Shown here: one piece after another, positions 1 through 10,611 of the stretch
How the letters are laid out: each line of letters begins with the position of its first letter
Position numbering within the stretch: position 1 is the first letter of the stretch
Source: Thiocapsa bogorovii
GTDB lineage: Bacteria; Pseudomonadota; Gammaproteobacteria; Chromatiales; Chromatiaceae
DNA: 64,000 nucleotides
Assembly: GCF_021228795.1 (NCBI RefSeq)
Contig: NZ_CP089309.1
Span: 3,841,501 to 3,905,500 of the forward strand
Direction of reading: 5' to 3'
Program-made: the position numbers and the translations under genes
Notes under the pieces: model-generated
Seen by the model: only the letters and a program-made list of their open reading frames with translations
Databases searched by the model: none
What the model was told of the DNA's origin: nothing

Positions 1-1
1 C

Positions 2-1684
2 GCCGCCGAGGTGGAGCGCACCGTTCAGATCCTCTGCCGGCGGCGCAAGAACAACCCGTTGTTCGTCGGCGAGGCGGGCGTGGGCAAGACCGCGATCGCC
101 GAAGGCTTGGCCAAGAAGATCGTCGACGGACAGGTTCCGGAGATTCTCGGCGATGCCGTCATCTACTCGCTGGACCTCGGCGGCCTCGTGGCCGGAACCA
201 AATACCGGGGTGATTTCGAGAAGCGGCTCAAGGCGGTCCTCGCACAACTGAAGCGCCAGCGTCACGCGATCCTCTTCATCGACGAGATCCATACGATCAT
301 CGGCGCCGGGTCTGCCTCGGGCGGGGTCATGGATGCCTCGAACCTGATCAAGCCCGTGCTGGCCTCCGGTGATCTGCGTTGCATCGGCTCCACGACCTAC
401 CAAGAATACCGCGGTATCTTCGAGAAGGATCGGGCGTTGGCGCGTCGCTTCCAGAAGATCGACGTCGAAGAGCCGTCGGTCGAGGAGACCTTCGAGATCC
501 TCAAGGGGCTCAAGAGCCGGTTCGAAGAACATCATCAGGTGTCCTACACCAACCCGGCCTTGCGTGCCGCAGCGGAGCTGTCGAACCGTTACATCAACGA
601 TCGCCATCTTCCCGACAAGGCGATCGACGTCATCGACGAGGCGGGTGCACACGTCCAGCTCAAGAGCCCCGCGAAGCGCAAGAAGCGCATCGATGTGGGC
701 GACGTCGAGGCGATCGTCGCCAAGATGGCGCGCATCCCCTCGAAGAAGGTTTCGGCCTCCGACACGGAGTCGCTCAAGAACCTCGATCGCGATCTCAAGA
801 TGGTCGTGTATGGTCAAGATGCGGCGATCGATGCCTTGACCTCCTCGATTCGCATGAACCGCTCGGGCTTGGGGACCGAGGAGAAGCCGATTGGCTCGTT
901 CTTGTTCACCGGTCCGACCGGCGTCGGTAAGACGGAGGTGACCCGTCAGCTGGCGCGGATCCTCGGCATGGAGCTTCTGCGCTTCGACATGTCCGAATAC
1001 ATGGAGCGGCACACGGTCTCGCGGCTTATCGGCGCGCCGCCCGGATATGTGGGCTTCGATCAGGGCGGTCTGCTGACCGAAGAGGTCAACAAGCACCCGC
1101 ATGCGGTCTTGCTGCTCGACGAGATCGAGAAGGCACATCCCGATGTCTTCAACCTGCTCCTGCAGGTGATGGACCATGGGACACTGACCGACAACAACGG
1201 TCGGAAGGCAGATTTCCGCAACGTGGTCCTGGTGATGACCACGAACGCCGGGGCAGAAGAAACCGCTCGACGCTCGATCGGCTTCACCGAACAAGATCAC
1301 TCGACCGACGGTATCGAGGCGCTCAAGCGCTACTTCACACCCGAATTCCGCAATCGGCTCGACGCAGTCGTGCAGTTCGGCTCCTTGAGCGAGGAGACGA
1401 TCCGGAGCGTTGTGGATAAGTTCGTGTTCGAGCTCGAGCAGCAACTCGAAGAGAAGAAAGTGAGTTTGACGATCGACGCCGATGCCCGTGCCTGGCTGGC
1501 GGATAAAGGCTACGATCCGAAGATGGGCGCCCGTCCGATGGCACGGGTAATCCAGAACCACATCAAGAAGCCGTTGGCCAACGAGCTTCTCTTCGGTGAT
1601 CTCGTCGCAGGCGGAAACGTGCACATCCACGTGCAAGGAGAGACGCTCGCTTTCGACATCAACGGCGAGCCACGTTCGCTATGA
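2..1684 (+). CDS. clpA: ATP-dependent Clp protease ATP-binding subunit ClpA (5' truncated by window)
   Basis: Unfoldase that threads substrates into ClpP; with the adaptor ClpS it degrades proteins with destabilising N-termini. The reading frame is open from the first bases, so the N-domain is outside the window. Seen: first AAA+ module with Walker A GEAGVGKT and Walker B LFIDEIHT, second module with GPTGVGKT and LLLDEIEK, then the small D2-C domain. The loop RRSIGFTEQ matches the IGF/IGL loop that docks on ClpP, which separates ClpA from ClpB. The neighbours infA, bpt and aat fit the usual gammaproteobacterial clpA region, and clpS is expected just upstream. Confidence 0.97.
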   Translation, partial: AAEVERTVQILCRRRKNNPLFVGEAGVGKTAIAEGLAKKIVDGQVPEILGDAVIYSLDLGGLVAGTKYRGDFEKRLKAVLAQLKRQRHAILFIDEIHTIIGAGSASGGVMDASNLIKPVLASGDLRCIGSTTYQEYRGIFEKDRALARRFQKIDVEEPSVEETFEILKGLKSRFEEHHQVSYTNPALRAAAELSNRYINDRHLPDKAIDVIDEAGAHVQLKSPAKRKKRIDVGDVEAIVAKMARIPSKKVSASDTESLKNLDRDLKMVVYGQDAAIDALTSSIRMNRSGLGTEEKPIGSFLFTGPTGVGKTEVTRQLARILGMELLRFDMSEYMERHTVSRLIGAPPGYVGFDQGGLLTEEVNKHPHAVLLLDEIEKAHPDVFNLLLQVMDHGTLTDNNGRKADFRNVVLVMTTNAGAEETARRSIGFTEQDHSTDGIEALKRYFTPEFRNRLDAVVQFGSLSEETIRSVVDKFVFELEQQLEEKKVSLTIDADARAWLADKGYDPKMGARPMARVIQNHIKKPLANELLFGDLVAGGNVHIHVQGETLAFDINGEPRSL

Positions 1685-1872
1685 GCGACAGCCCGGCGAC
1701 AGGCGTCGACCGGCGCTCCGTGCGATCATCGCGTCTCCGGCGAAGGAGCGCCGGTCGCTGCGAACGACCCTAAGATAGCGTTTGCCCGGCGGCTACGACG
1801 GAATCGTTTTTGTCCTGCGTGTCCGTGAAGCCCTTTCCGGCCGTCTGCGACTCCTTTTCGTTTCGGACGTGC

Positions 1873-2091
1873 CTATCGTGCTCGATACACGATGCGACCT
1901 TTCGTGAGGTCGTAGGGCGTGAGCTCGACGGTGACTTTGTCCCCTGTAAGGATGCGGATATAGTGCTTGCGCATCTTGCCGGAGATGTGAGCCGTGACGG
2001 TGTGACCGTTCTCCAGCTCGACCCTGAAAACAGTGTTCGGCAGAGTCTCCGTGACCGTGCCTTCCATTTGGATTACGTCGTCTTTTGACAT
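1873..2091 (-). CDS. infA: Translation initiation factor IF-1
   Basis: 72-residue S1/OB-fold protein that binds the ribosomal A site of the 30S subunit during initiation. The sequence begins [13 protein letters not shown] and ends KGRIVYRAR, with the core motif KMRKHYIRI, and the length is exactly typical. It is convergent with clpA with about 190 bp between them, and it is transcribed away from the bpt-aat operon on the same strand. The infA-clpA pairing is conserved in Gammaproteobacteria. Identification is essentially certain. Confidence 0.98.
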   Translation of the reverse strand: MSKDDVIQMEGTVTETLPNTVFRVELENGHTVTAHISGKMRKHYIRILTGDKVTVELTPYDLTKGRIVYRAR

Positions 2092-2215
2092 AGTTTTTGT
2101 GTGTTGTACTGCGTGATCGGATCCGGGCCATGAAGCTCCGGGAGTGTATCACAGGTTGGACGTTTCGGCGGGGCAGCGCGATTCGTTCCGTGCCGCATCG
2201 ATCGACCGAAGGGAC

Positions 2216-2974
2216 CTAACCGAGATCCAGCGGCTGGGTACGATCGAAGCTCAGCCACCGGTGGCCGTCCCACGCTTCGATCGGGCGGAAACGCTCTTTA
2301 TACCGCATCTTCGGCGAGTCTCGAAGCCAATAGCCCAGATAGAGGTAGGGGGCGCCGATGCGTCGGGCCGCTTCGATCTGCGCCAGGATTGCGAAGGTTC
2401 CCGGCGAGCGTTCCGAGTGCGTCGGATCGAAAAAGGTGTAGACGGCGGAGAGTCCCTGCTCGAGGACGTCGGTCACGGCCACGCCGACCAGTCGCTCGCC
2501 GAGCCTCATCTCGATGAAGCGAGTGGAGCCGCCCCAGCGCTCGACCAGAAATCGGCGGTAGCTTCCTTCGGAGGCATCGTCCGCCATACCGCCTTCGGGA
2601 TGACGCTCACTGAGGTAACGTCTGTAGAGTTCGAAATGGCTCCGCTTGAAGGCGGCCGGCGTGTCGAGGAGGCTCAGCTCGGCCGAATTACGGCGCCAGT
2701 TGCGCCGTTGCGAGCGGTTCGGGACGAATTCCGCAACCGGTACGCGCACCGGCACGCAGGCTGCACAGCCTCGACAGGCCGGTCGGTAAACATGTGAACC
2801 GCTGCGTCGGAATCCCTGATCGACCAGAGCCTGGTAGGTCGCGCCGTCGATGCGGGCTGTCGGGTCCACGAAGAGGGTGCGCGCACGGCGCCCGGAGAGG
2901 TAAGAGCAAGCGTGCTCGCCGGTCAAATAGAGGGCGAGATGGCGCCCGGCAAGGGGGCCGTCCGCGGCATTCAT
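2216..2974 (-). CDS. bpt: Aspartate/glutamate leucyltransferase (Bpt, arginyltransferase family)
   Basis: 252-residue ATE/Bpt family protein that transfers leucine from Leu-tRNA to N-terminal Asp or Glu, making substrates for ClpS/ClpAP. Seen: N-terminal Cys-rich motif [12 protein letters not shown], the central R-R-N-x-x segment, and a GNAT-like C-terminal half with [17 protein letters not shown] and YLYLGYW. The ATG at 2974 was chosen because it overlaps the aat stop as ATGA (2971-2974), which indicates translational coupling. A longer open frame upstream lies inside aat and is not coding. ClpA is encoded 0.5 kb away. Confidence 0.93.
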   Translation of the reverse strand: MNAADGPLAGRHLALYLTGEHACSYLSGRRARTLFVDPTARIDGATYQALVDQGFRRSGSHVYRPACRGCAACVPVRVPVAEFVPNRSQRRNWRRNSAELSLLDTPAAFKRSHFELYRRYLSERHPEGGMADDASEGSYRRFLVERWGGSTRFIEMRLGERLVGVAVTDVLEQGLSAVYTFFDPTHSERSPGTFAILAQIEAARRIGAPYLYLGYWLRDSPKMRYKERFRPIEAWDGHRWLSFDRTQPLDLG

Positions 2975-3735
2975 AGTGTCTCCGCGTTGCCGTCGAGAAG
3001 GGGAAGATGCTCGCGTCCGTCGTCCCAGCTTCGATCCCGGTGTCGATCCCGATGTCCACCGGACGTCTCCGGAGCGGGCAGCCGGCAGAGTCGTTCCAAT
3101 CGACGCACCAGCTCGTCGCGAGGGATCTCCACGGCGCCCAAACGGATCAGATGCTCGGTGCGCATCTGACAGTCGATCAGGCCGAATCCCCAGCGCGTCA
3201 GGCGCTCGCATAGATGCAGGAGTGCAACCTTCGAGGCGTCGGTCGCCCGGCTGAACATGGACTCCCCGAAGAAGGCGCCTCCGACGGCAACCCCGTAAAG
3301 GCCACCGGCGAGCTCGCCGTCCTGCCAAACCTCCACCGAATGCGCGATCCCGCGTCGATGGAGCGTTTCGTAGGCCATCACCATCTCCGGGAGGATCCAG
3401 GTGCCGCCCTGTGCGTCTCGCGGTGCCGCGCAGCCGCGAATGACCGCGCCGAAGTCGCGATCCATGGTGACCCTGAAGGTCTGCTTGCGCAGCCGTTTGC
3501 GCAGGCTGCGCGGCACCTTTAAGGATTGCGGAAAGAGCACCGTGCGCGGGTCCGGGGACCACCATAGGATGGGATCGCCTTCGCTGAACCAGGGAAAGAT
3601 GCCGCTTCTGTAGGCGCTTTCGAGGCGTTCCGGGGATAGATCGCCGCCGAACGCCAGCAGACCGTTAGGCTCGCGCAGGGCGTGGCGAACATCGGGGAAC
3701 GCGGACCTGTCGTGCGGATCGAGACGCGGGATCAT
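2971..3735 (-). CDS. aat: Leucyl/phenylalanyl-tRNA--protein transferase
   Basis: 254-residue L/F-transferase that adds Leu or Phe to proteins with N-terminal Arg or Lys, marking them for ClpS/ClpAP. Seen: family hallmarks [20 protein letters not shown] near the N-terminus, [20 protein letters not shown], and [19 protein letters not shown]. The C-terminal tail beyond about residue 225 is low-complexity and not conserved. The start overlaps the upstream COG3146 stop and the stop overlaps the bpt start, both as ATGA, so the three genes form one coupled operon. Confidence 0.96.
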   Translation of the reverse strand: MIPRLDPHDRSAFPDVRHALREPNGLLAFGGDLSPERLESAYRSGIFPWFSEGDPILWWSPDPRTVLFPQSLKVPRSLRKRLRKQTFRVTMDRDFGAVIRGCAAPRDAQGGTWILPEMVMAYETLHRRGIAHSVEVWQDGELAGGLYGVAVGGAFFGESMFSRATDASKVALLHLCERLTRWGFGLIDCQMRTEHLIRLGAVEIPRDELVRRLERLCRLPAPETSGGHRDRHRDRSWDDGREHLPLLDGNAETL

Positions 3736-4922
3736 TCTGGATCGCGTCCCGCCGGTGCCGGGATGGCCGATGGGCTGCCGTCTCGGCGGTAGGGGCTGTG
3801 GGCCTGCATCTCGGCGATGTAGTCGTCCATGCCTTCCGCCTCAAGCGTCACGAAACGCGCGATGGCGTCGCGGAAGGCCGGGTCGGCGATCCAGTGTGCC
3901 GACCAGGTCGGGGTCGGCAGGAAGCCGCGGCTGACCTTGTGCTCGCCTTGGGCGCCCGGCTCGAAGCGGGTCAGACCCTTTTCGATGCAGTAGTCCAGGC
4001 CCTGGTAGTAGCAGGCCTCGAAATGCAGGCTGTGGAAGTCCTGAAAACATCCCCAGTGGCGACCGTAGAGCGAGCGGGCGCCGACCAGATCGAAGGCGGC
4101 GGCGACGATGTCGTTGCCGTACTCTGCAAGCACCAGCAGCAGACTCTCGCCCATCGTCTCGCCGATGGATTGGAAGAAGGGCAGGGAGAAGGTCGGGATT
4201 CCGCCGCGCTTGTCGAAGGTGTCGCAGTAGAGGCGGTGGAAGGTGGCCCATTCCGCCTCCGTCACCGCGTTCCCCGGGATGCGTCGAACCCGCACGCCGG
4301 ACTCCACGACGCGCCGCCGCTCGCGCTTGATCTTCTTGCGCTTCTCGGCCGTAAAGGCCCCGAGATAATCCTCGAAGGAGCTGTAATCCCGGTTGTGCCA
4401 GTGAAACTGACAGCCGACGCGTCTGAGCAGGCCCTGATCTTCGAGCATTGCCTGCTCGTCGTCCGCCGTGAAGAGCCAATGCATCGAGGAGACTCCCACC
4501 TCCTCGGCCACCCGGATCGCGCCCTGAATCAGCGCGCGTGCGTGATCCCGGCGCGCGGGCGAATCCCCGGTCAGGAGCCGCGGTCCCGTCGCGGGGGTGT
4601 AGGGCGAGGCGAGCACCAGCTTCGGGTAGTACCGCAACCCTTTGCGCCGGTAGGCGTCGGCCCAGCTCCAGTCGAAGACGAACTCGCCGTAAGAGTTGAA
4701 CTTCAGATAGCAGGGCGCAGCCGCGACCAGATGGCCCTCCGCGTCGTGCAGCGCGAGATGACGCGGCAACCAGCCGAGTGACTCCCCGACGCAGCCGTGA
4801 CGCTCCATGGCATCGAGGAACTCATGGCGCAGGAAAGGGCTGTCGTCCCCTGCGAGCCGGTTCCATTGGTCCGCGGAGATGTCGGCTATCGCCGAGTGGG
4901 TCGTCAGTCTATACATGGGCAT
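3732..4922 (-). CDS. COG3146/DUF482 family N-acyltransferase-like protein
   Basis: Predicted 396-residue protein of the GNAT-fold family often labelled peptidogalycan biosynthesis protein (COG3146). Its substrate is not established. Seen: N-terminal [28 protein letters not shown], and the late motif [17 protein letters not shown], all characteristic of the family. The start is placed at the MPM pair at 4922/4916. The frame stays open upstream to 5087 but that part is Arg-rich and unlike the family. It is the first gene of the operon with aat and bpt (ATGA overlap at 3732-3735). A link to N-degron aminoacyl transfer is suggested only by context. Confidence 0.85.
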   Translation of the reverse strand: MPMYRLTTHSAIADISADQWNRLAGDDSPFLRHEFLDAMERHGCVGESLGWLPRHLALHDAEGHLVAAAPCYLKFNSYGEFVFDWSWADAYRRKGLRYYPKLVLASPYTPATGPRLLTGDSPARRDHARALIQGAIRVAEEVGVSSMHWLFTADDEQAMLEDQGLLRRVGCQFHWHNRDYSSFEDYLGAFTAEKRKKIKRERRRVVESGVRVRRIPGNAVTEAEWATFHRLYCDTFDKRGGIPTFSLPFFQSIGETMGESLLLVLAEYGNDIVAAAFDLVGARSLYGRHWGCFQDFHSLHFEACYYQGLDYCIEKGLTRFEPGAQGEHKVSRGFLPTPTWSAHWIADPAFRDAIARFVTLEAEGMDDYIAEMQAHSPYRRDGSPSAIPAPAGRDPE

Positions 4923-5149
4923 TGATCTGAGGGCCGCGCCGGTAAGAGCCACATGAGGGCGCCCGATCGGTGCCCAAGGCCTGATCGAGCGCGCGTGGAG
5001 CCTCGGCTGAATCGCACGACGGGCCGACATCGCGCCGCTTCGCTGTAGGCCGCTCCGACCCGTCGGCGCGCCTTGCTCCCCACACACGCTGAACGCGCCC
5101 TGTTCTCCGACGAACCCAGATGCGCTGATCTGTCAGATGCTCCGGGCCG

Positions 5150-6130
<981 letters not shown>

Positions 6131-6258
6131 TCAATTGCGCGTTGTATTCGGATCGTGCACCGCATTGCATCCGGTTCGGACTTGCGGTCGATGGTCGGCA
6201 GAGCTGCGCTCGAAGACTCGCGCGAGATACCCGCGCCGCCGCGTTGGCCATGCGGAGC

Positions 6259-7515
6259 TCACGGGTTCTTCGTCCCCTGGGGACTCGCGGCTACGCGGCG
6301 GACCAAAGGCCCGAGTGTCAGGCCCTGCACCAGCACGGAGAAGACCACGATGATGTAGGTCACGGTCAGGATCAGATCGCGAGGCTCGCCATCGGGCAAC
6401 GTCAGGGCCAAAGCGACCGAAATCCCGCCGCGCAGACCGCCCCAGGTCAGGATCGACAGGAATCCGGGTTCGAAGTGGCGACTCCGGCGCAGGATGCGAA
6501 AGGGCAGACCGACGCTGGCCAGACGTGCGAGCAACACCAACGGGATCGCGAAGAGACCGGCAGAGATGAATTGCCCGGTCATGCTGATCGCCAGGACCTC
6601 CAGCCCGATGATCACGAACAACACGGCGTTGAGGATCTCGTCGACCAACTCCCAAAAGTCGTCCAATCGATATCGGGTGGCCTCGGTCAGGGCAATGGAG
6701 CGACCCCGACTGCCGATGATCAGGCCGGCGACCACGATGGCGATCGGTGCGGAGACGTTTGCATGCTCGGCGATGGCATAGCCGCTCATGGCCAGCGCCA
6801 GCGTCACCATGATCTCGACCTGATAGTTGGCCGTCCTGCTGATCATGTTGAGGGCGATCCAGCCGATGAAGAAGCCGAACGCGATTCCTCCGACGATCTC
6901 GGTGGCAAAGAGCATCAGCGCGTCGCCGATCGCCGGGGGCGTCTCCCCGGCGGCGATACCGGCCAACAGCATGAAGACCACGACCGCCACGCCGTCGTTG
7001 AAGAGCGATTCGCCGGTGATCTTCATCTCCAGTGATTTCGGGGCCTTTGCATTCTTCAGAATGCCGAGGACCGCGACTGGGTCGGTGGGCGAGATGAGCG
7101 CACCCAGGAGCATGCAGTAGATGAGCGGGATCTCGATGCCGAGTGCGAAGAACAGGAGCCAGCTTCCGAAGCCGATGAGGATGGTCGCGCCGACGACGCT
7201 TGCCGAGGCGAGGACCGCGATCGCCCACTTGTGCCTTGAGAGCTCTCGCAGGTCGACGTGGAGCGCGCCGGCGAAGAGCAAAAAGCCCAACATCCCCTGA
7301 AGCAGGGCCTCGCTGAAATCGATACTGGCCAGCATGCGCTGAACCTCCTGCTCCAACTCTCGCGCAAACGGGAACGGCAGCAAGAGCAAGAGCGAAAACA
7401 CCAATGCGATCAGCATGAGGCCGATGGTGTTCGGGAGCTTGAGATACCGATCGTTCAGCCAACTGAAGAGTGCCGAAAACCCGATCAGGACGGCGAGAAC
7501 ATCAAAAAGTCGCAT
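6259..7515 (-). CDS. CPA1-family Na+(K+)/H+ antiporter
   Basis: 418-residue polytopic inner-membrane protein with about 12 hydrophobic segments. Seen: ion-binding region PTDPVAVLGIL, the GESLFNDGVAVVVF motif with the conserved N-D pair, and GGLRGGISVALAL in a late helix, all diagnostic of NhaP/CPA1 exchangers. There is no long cytoplasmic C-terminal domain. It probably exchanges Na+ or K+ for protons in pH or salt homeostasis; the cation cannot be predicted. It stands alone, followed by trxB after 143 bp. Confidence 0.93.
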   Translation of the reverse strand: MRLFDVLAVLIGFSALFSWLNDRYLKLPNTIGLMLIALVFSLLLLLPFPFARELEQEVQRMLASIDFSEALLQGMLGFLLFAGALHVDLRELSRHKWAIAVLASASVVGATILIGFGSWLLFFALGIEIPLIYCMLLGALISPTDPVAVLGILKNAKAPKSLEMKITGESLFNDGVAVVVFMLLAGIAAGETPPAIGDALMLFATEIVGGIAFGFFIGWIALNMISRTANYQVEIMVTLALAMSGYAIAEHANVSAPIAIVVAGLIIGSRGRSIALTEATRYRLDDFWELVDEILNAVLFVIIGLEVLAISMTGQFISAGLFAIPLVLLARLASVGLPFRILRRSRHFEPGFLSILTWGGLRGGISVALALTLPDGEPRDLILTVTYIIVVFSVLVQGLTLGPLVRRVAASPQGTKNP

Positions 7516-7880
7516 CGTTGTGGGGTCCTTGTTCGCTGTGCCGAGGCGTTCTCGAATCCGCGAGCCTCAGGCGGTTCGATGTTTCTTCACTAAACACATC
7601 CCGGAGTGATCGCCAGAGCATCGACCCGCAGGGCTTGAGATGCCGGCTTCGCGTCTGCTCCGACGATGGCCTTCGGTGCGCAGCCGCAGCACGATTATGC
7701 CGCGTCTTCGTCGGTTCGGCGCGCCGTTAAGCATCGGCTGCCGCGCGTGCTCGCGGACCCTGGCGCAGCGCGGGAGCGGCGACACCGCCGGGGCGGGCGT
7801 CGATGCTCACTTGACACCTCGCGCATGACAGTCTAGAAGTTTCGTTTACAGGTAATTGCGAAGTATATCGAGTGTGAATT
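7516..7880. other. Intergenic region between divergent antiporter and NlpC genes
   Basis: About 365 bp with no convincing coding region; short frames here are Arg/Pro-rich and lack a ribosome binding site. It must hold the divergent promoters. The last 40 bp before the lipoprotein gene are AT-richer. No operator, RNA gene or repeat was recognised. Confidence 0.5.
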
Positions 7881-7883
7881 GTG

Positions 7884-8342
7884 ATGCGTCGAACAGGCGG
7901 TTGCATTCTCTGGGCGATTCTGATGCCCCAGATCTTGTCCGGTTGCGCCACTTCGCGGAACGAGCTCGCCGGGCCGCGTGCGGACGTGGTCCTGGCCGGT
8001 TTGTCTCAGGTCGGAACGCCCTATGTCTACGGGGGGAACTCGCCCGGCGAGGGTCTCGATTGCTCCGGGCTTACCTATTACGCACACCATGTCGCCGGCG
8101 TGGAGATCCCGCGTGTTTCGATCGATCAGCTGCGCGCGGCCACGCCGGTGCCGGGTCGTCAGCCGCGGCCCGGCGACATGGTCTTCTTTCGCACCGGGCC
8201 GGGGCAGCACCATGTCGGGCTGATGGTGGACAACGAGCGTTTCGTGCATGCCTCGACGTCTCGCCGACAGGTCCGACTCGATCGGCTCTCGACGCCTTAC
8301 TGGCAGGCACGGTACCTGGGGGCCGGAACGTATCTCGACTGA
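7884..8342 (+). CDS. NlpC/P60 family cell-wall peptidase lipoprotein
   Basis: About 152 residues. Seen: a short signal peptide ending in a lipobox (ILSGCA), so the protein is probably lipid-anchored. An NlpC/P60 domain follows, with GTPYVYGGNSPGEGLDCSG (the catalytic Cys lies in LDCSG), RPGDMVFF, and the catalytic His in HHVGLMV. The family cleaves D-glutamyl-diaminopimelate bonds in peptidoglycan peptides. The start could be GTG at 7881 or ATG at 7884. It lies 130 bp upstream of the HiPIP gene, with no obvious functional link. Confidence 0.92.
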   Translation: MRRTGGCILWAILMPQILSGCATSRNELAGPRADVVLAGLSQVGTPYVYGGNSPGEGLDCSGLTYYAHHVAGVEIPRVSIDQLRAATPVPGRQPRPGDMVFFRTGPGQHHVGLMVDNERFVHASTSRRQVRLDRLSTPYWQARYLGAGTYLD

Positions 8343-8471
8343 ATTGCCCGATCGAGCTTGGCCTTCCCCTCGCGTTTTTCGGACCAATGTAGCACAATGC
8401 GCGACAGCTTCCGGTCGAGCCGGAGGTGTCGATGTCACCACAATATGAATTACTCGAAGGAGTTGACAAAC

Positions 8472-8840
8472 ATGTCCGATAAGCCAATGAGCACGAGCCG
8501 TCGCGACGCTGTCAAGGTGATGCTGGGAACCGCTGCCGCGATCCCGGTCATCAATCTGGTCGGCTTCGGCACCGCGCGCGCCGAGGTTCCTGCGAACGCA
8601 GTCGCGGCGAACGATCCCACCGCGGTCGCGCTCAAGTACAATGCCGATGCGACCCAGTCCGACCGAGCCGCTGCGGCGCGTCCTGGCCTGCCGCCCGATG
8701 AGCAGCACTGCGCAAACTGTCAGTTCCACCTCCCCGACGTCGCCGGTGCGACCGAAGAGTGGCACGGCTGCAGCCTGTTCCCCGGCAAGTTGATCAACGT
8801 CAACGGCTGGTGCGCGTCCTGGACCCTGAAGGCCGGCTGA
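8472..8840 (+). CDS. hip: High-potential iron-sulfur protein (HiPIP)
   Basis: 122-residue precursor of a periplasmic [4Fe-4S] electron carrier; in purple bacteria HiPIP can reduce the photosynthetic reaction centre. Seen: twin-arginine signal with [11 protein letters not shown], cleavage probably after GTARA, and a mature domain of about 85 residues with the four cluster cysteines in [13 protein letters not shown] and WCASW. The ATG at 8472 has AAGGAG at 8457-8462; an in-frame ATG about 27 bp upstream would place the Tat motif too far in. A strong terminator follows. It is the best lineage marker in the window. Confidence 0.97.
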   Translation: MSDKPMSTSRRDAVKVMLGTAAAIPVINLVGFGTARAEVPANAVAANDPTAVALKYNADATQSDRAAAARPGLPPDEQHCANCQFHLPDVAGATEEWHGCSLFPGKLINVNGWCASWTLKAG

Positions 8841-8871
8841 TCGCATCGATCGCTCGCCTTAGATTGTCCGT

Positions 8872-8894
8872 AACGGGGCCGTTTGGCCCCGTTT
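8872..8894 (+). terminator. Rho-independent terminator after HiPIP
   Basis: Perfect 9-bp stem AACGGGGCC/GGCCCCGTT with a GTTT loop, followed by a short T-rich stretch. It starts 31 bp after the HiPIP stop codon, as expected for a highly expressed single-gene unit. Confidence 0.85.
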
Positions 8895-9056
8895 CTCGTT
8901 GCATCCCGGAACCTCGGGGTGTCCGATGCCCTTGACGCGTGTCACACCCGACAACCCTGCGGTCCCCATGATCGCCCGATAACCGCTACTTCCAGGTCCG
9001 GTTTTTGCTTTGATTTCGAGAACGCGATCTCTTCCAGACGTTCTCCGGTGACCCTC

Positions 9057-9911
9057 ATGACCTTCTCGCAATACCCCTCGTCCTCGAGCTCCGAGATTTC
9101 CCAAACCTTCGGCGGCTCGATCCGTTCCCGCGATACCTCGGCCCCGAGCTGGCGCATCGCGCTCTTACGAGGCATCGTCTGGGGGCTGATCGGGATGATC
9201 TATGCGCCCTTGTTTACAGGTCTCGCCGAGTTGTTCCAAGGCTTAGGGTTCGGCCACGGGACCTACATCGCTGCGGCAGCTTTGGCGGGTGCGGTGGGTG
9301 CCGCGCTCTATGGTGCGCGTGAGGTGGCGCTGATCGCGACGGGCATCGGTGTCTTGGTCGGGGTCATCGTCCTGATGTTTTTCGACGAGCGGATCGCAGT
9401 CTTTCATGTCGTTTTGGTGGCGGGAGGCGTCGCGGGTCTGGTCGGCCTGGCCGTGAGCTTTCCCGCGCGTTGCTCGAGACATGTCCCGGGGAAGACCATG
9501 GCCGGCTTGGCGACCGGCGCGATCTGCGGCGGCGTTTTGGCGTTGGTCGAGCCCTTCCATCCGAATCCATTTTCCTCGTTCGCGGTGCTGGCCTTTCTCG
9601 TGAGTGTGAACGGGGTACTCTATGTCTCGACCGTGCGTTGGTGGCTGTCGCTGTCGCATCGAATCCATTGCGAGTCAAAACCTTGCTACATCATCGAGTC
9701 CTTGGTCATGGCAACGCTGGCAGGTTTGGCCGCCGGCAGCGTTTGGATGATGATCGGTCCTCTGATCGACTTCGATGCCGGGCTGTGGCAATCCGCGAGC
9801 GCGGCCATGCATGATCGCATCCCGATGGCGATCCTCGGGGGGCTGTTCGGCGGCGCGCTCGCCGGAATGCTGCTCGAGTTCTTCCGATTTTCTTGGGTGC
9901 ACGATCTCTAA
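9057..9911 (+). CDS. Polytopic membrane protein of unknown function
   Basis: 284-residue protein from ATG 9057. A Ser-rich soluble N-terminus of about 35 residues is followed by roughly eight hydrophobic segments rich in Gly and Ala, in a pattern suggesting an internal duplication. No catalytic or transport motif was recognised. The stop is 5 bp before rlmE, so the two may be co-transcribed. The frame remains open upstream to 8883, but that part crosses the HiPIP terminator and is unlikely to be translated. Confidence 0.7.
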   Translation: MTFSQYPSSSSSEISQTFGGSIRSRDTSAPSWRIALLRGIVWGLIGMIYAPLFTGLAELFQGLGFGHGTYIAAAALAGAVGAALYGAREVALIATGIGVLVGVIVLMFFDERIAVFHVVLVAGGVAGLVGLAVSFPARCSRHVPGKTMAGLATGAICGGVLALVEPFHPNPFSSFAVLAFLVSVNGVLYVSTVRWWLSLSHRIHCESKPCYIIESLVMATLAGLAAGSVWMMIGPLIDFDAGLWQSASAAMHDRIPMAILGGLFGGALAGMLLEFFRFSWVHDL

Positions 9912-9916
9912 CCGAT

Positions 9917-10537
9917 ATGGCGAAAACAGCCTCGAGTCGGAAATGGCTGGATCGGCAGCATAGCGATCCCTACGTCAAGCGCGCGCAGCGCGAGGGGTAT
10001 CGTTCGCGTGCTGCCTACAAGCTGCTCGAGATCCAGGAGAAGGATCGGATCTTTCGCCCGGGGATACGGGTGCTCGATCTGGGTGCGGCACCGGGCAGTT
10101 GGTCCCAGATCGCGGCACGTCTGGTCGGGGGGCGCGGCAGTGTCGTTGCGCTCGATCTGTTGCCGATGGATCCACTGGCCGGTGTCGTCGTCATGCAGGG
10201 TGACTTTCGCGAGCCCGAGATGCTCGAGCAACTCTGCGCGACCTTGGGCGGCGAGTCCCTCGATCTGGTGCTCTCGGATATGGCCCCCAACATAACGGGT
10301 ATGACCGTCGTGGATCAGCCGCGCTCGATGTATCTCGTGGAATTAGCCCTGGATCTTGCGCGGTTGCGTCTGCAACCCGGCGGTTCGCTGGTCGTCAAAG
10401 TCTTCCAAGGAACGGGCTTCGACGACATCCTGACCGAGCTGCGAAGGAGCTTTTCCAAAGTGGTCAGTCGTAAGCCCAAATCATCGCGACCCCAGAGTCG
10501 GGAGCTCTACCTGGTCGCCAAAGGCTTTCATCGTTGA
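9917..10537 (+). CDS. rlmE: 23S rRNA 2'-O-ribose U2552 methyltransferase RlmE (FtsJ/RrmJ)
   Basis: 206-residue SAM-dependent methyltransferase that modifies U2552 in the A-loop of 23S rRNA. Seen: N-terminal RKWLDRQHSDPYVKRAQREG, SAM motif VLDLGAAPGSWSQ, LSDMAPNITG with the catalytic Asp, and SLVVKVFQG with the catalytic Lys. It is followed directly by ftsH, the classical heat-shock rrmJ-ftsH arrangement. ATG 9917 gives the standard family length. Confidence 0.97.
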   Translation: MAKTASSRKWLDRQHSDPYVKRAQREGYRSRAAYKLLEIQEKDRIFRPGIRVLDLGAAPGSWSQIAARLVGGRGSVVALDLLPMDPLAGVVVMQGDFREPEMLEQLCATLGGESLDLVLSDMAPNITGMTVVDQPRSMYLVELALDLARLRLQPGGSLVVKVFQGTGFDDILTELRRSFSKVVSRKPKSSRPQSRELYLVAKGFHR

Positions 10538-10611
10538 GGCGTCGGTGCTAATTTCGATCGTTCGACCTCGACACCATCGCGTCGGTCCACCATCAGCAGG
10601 GGCAAGCAGCC

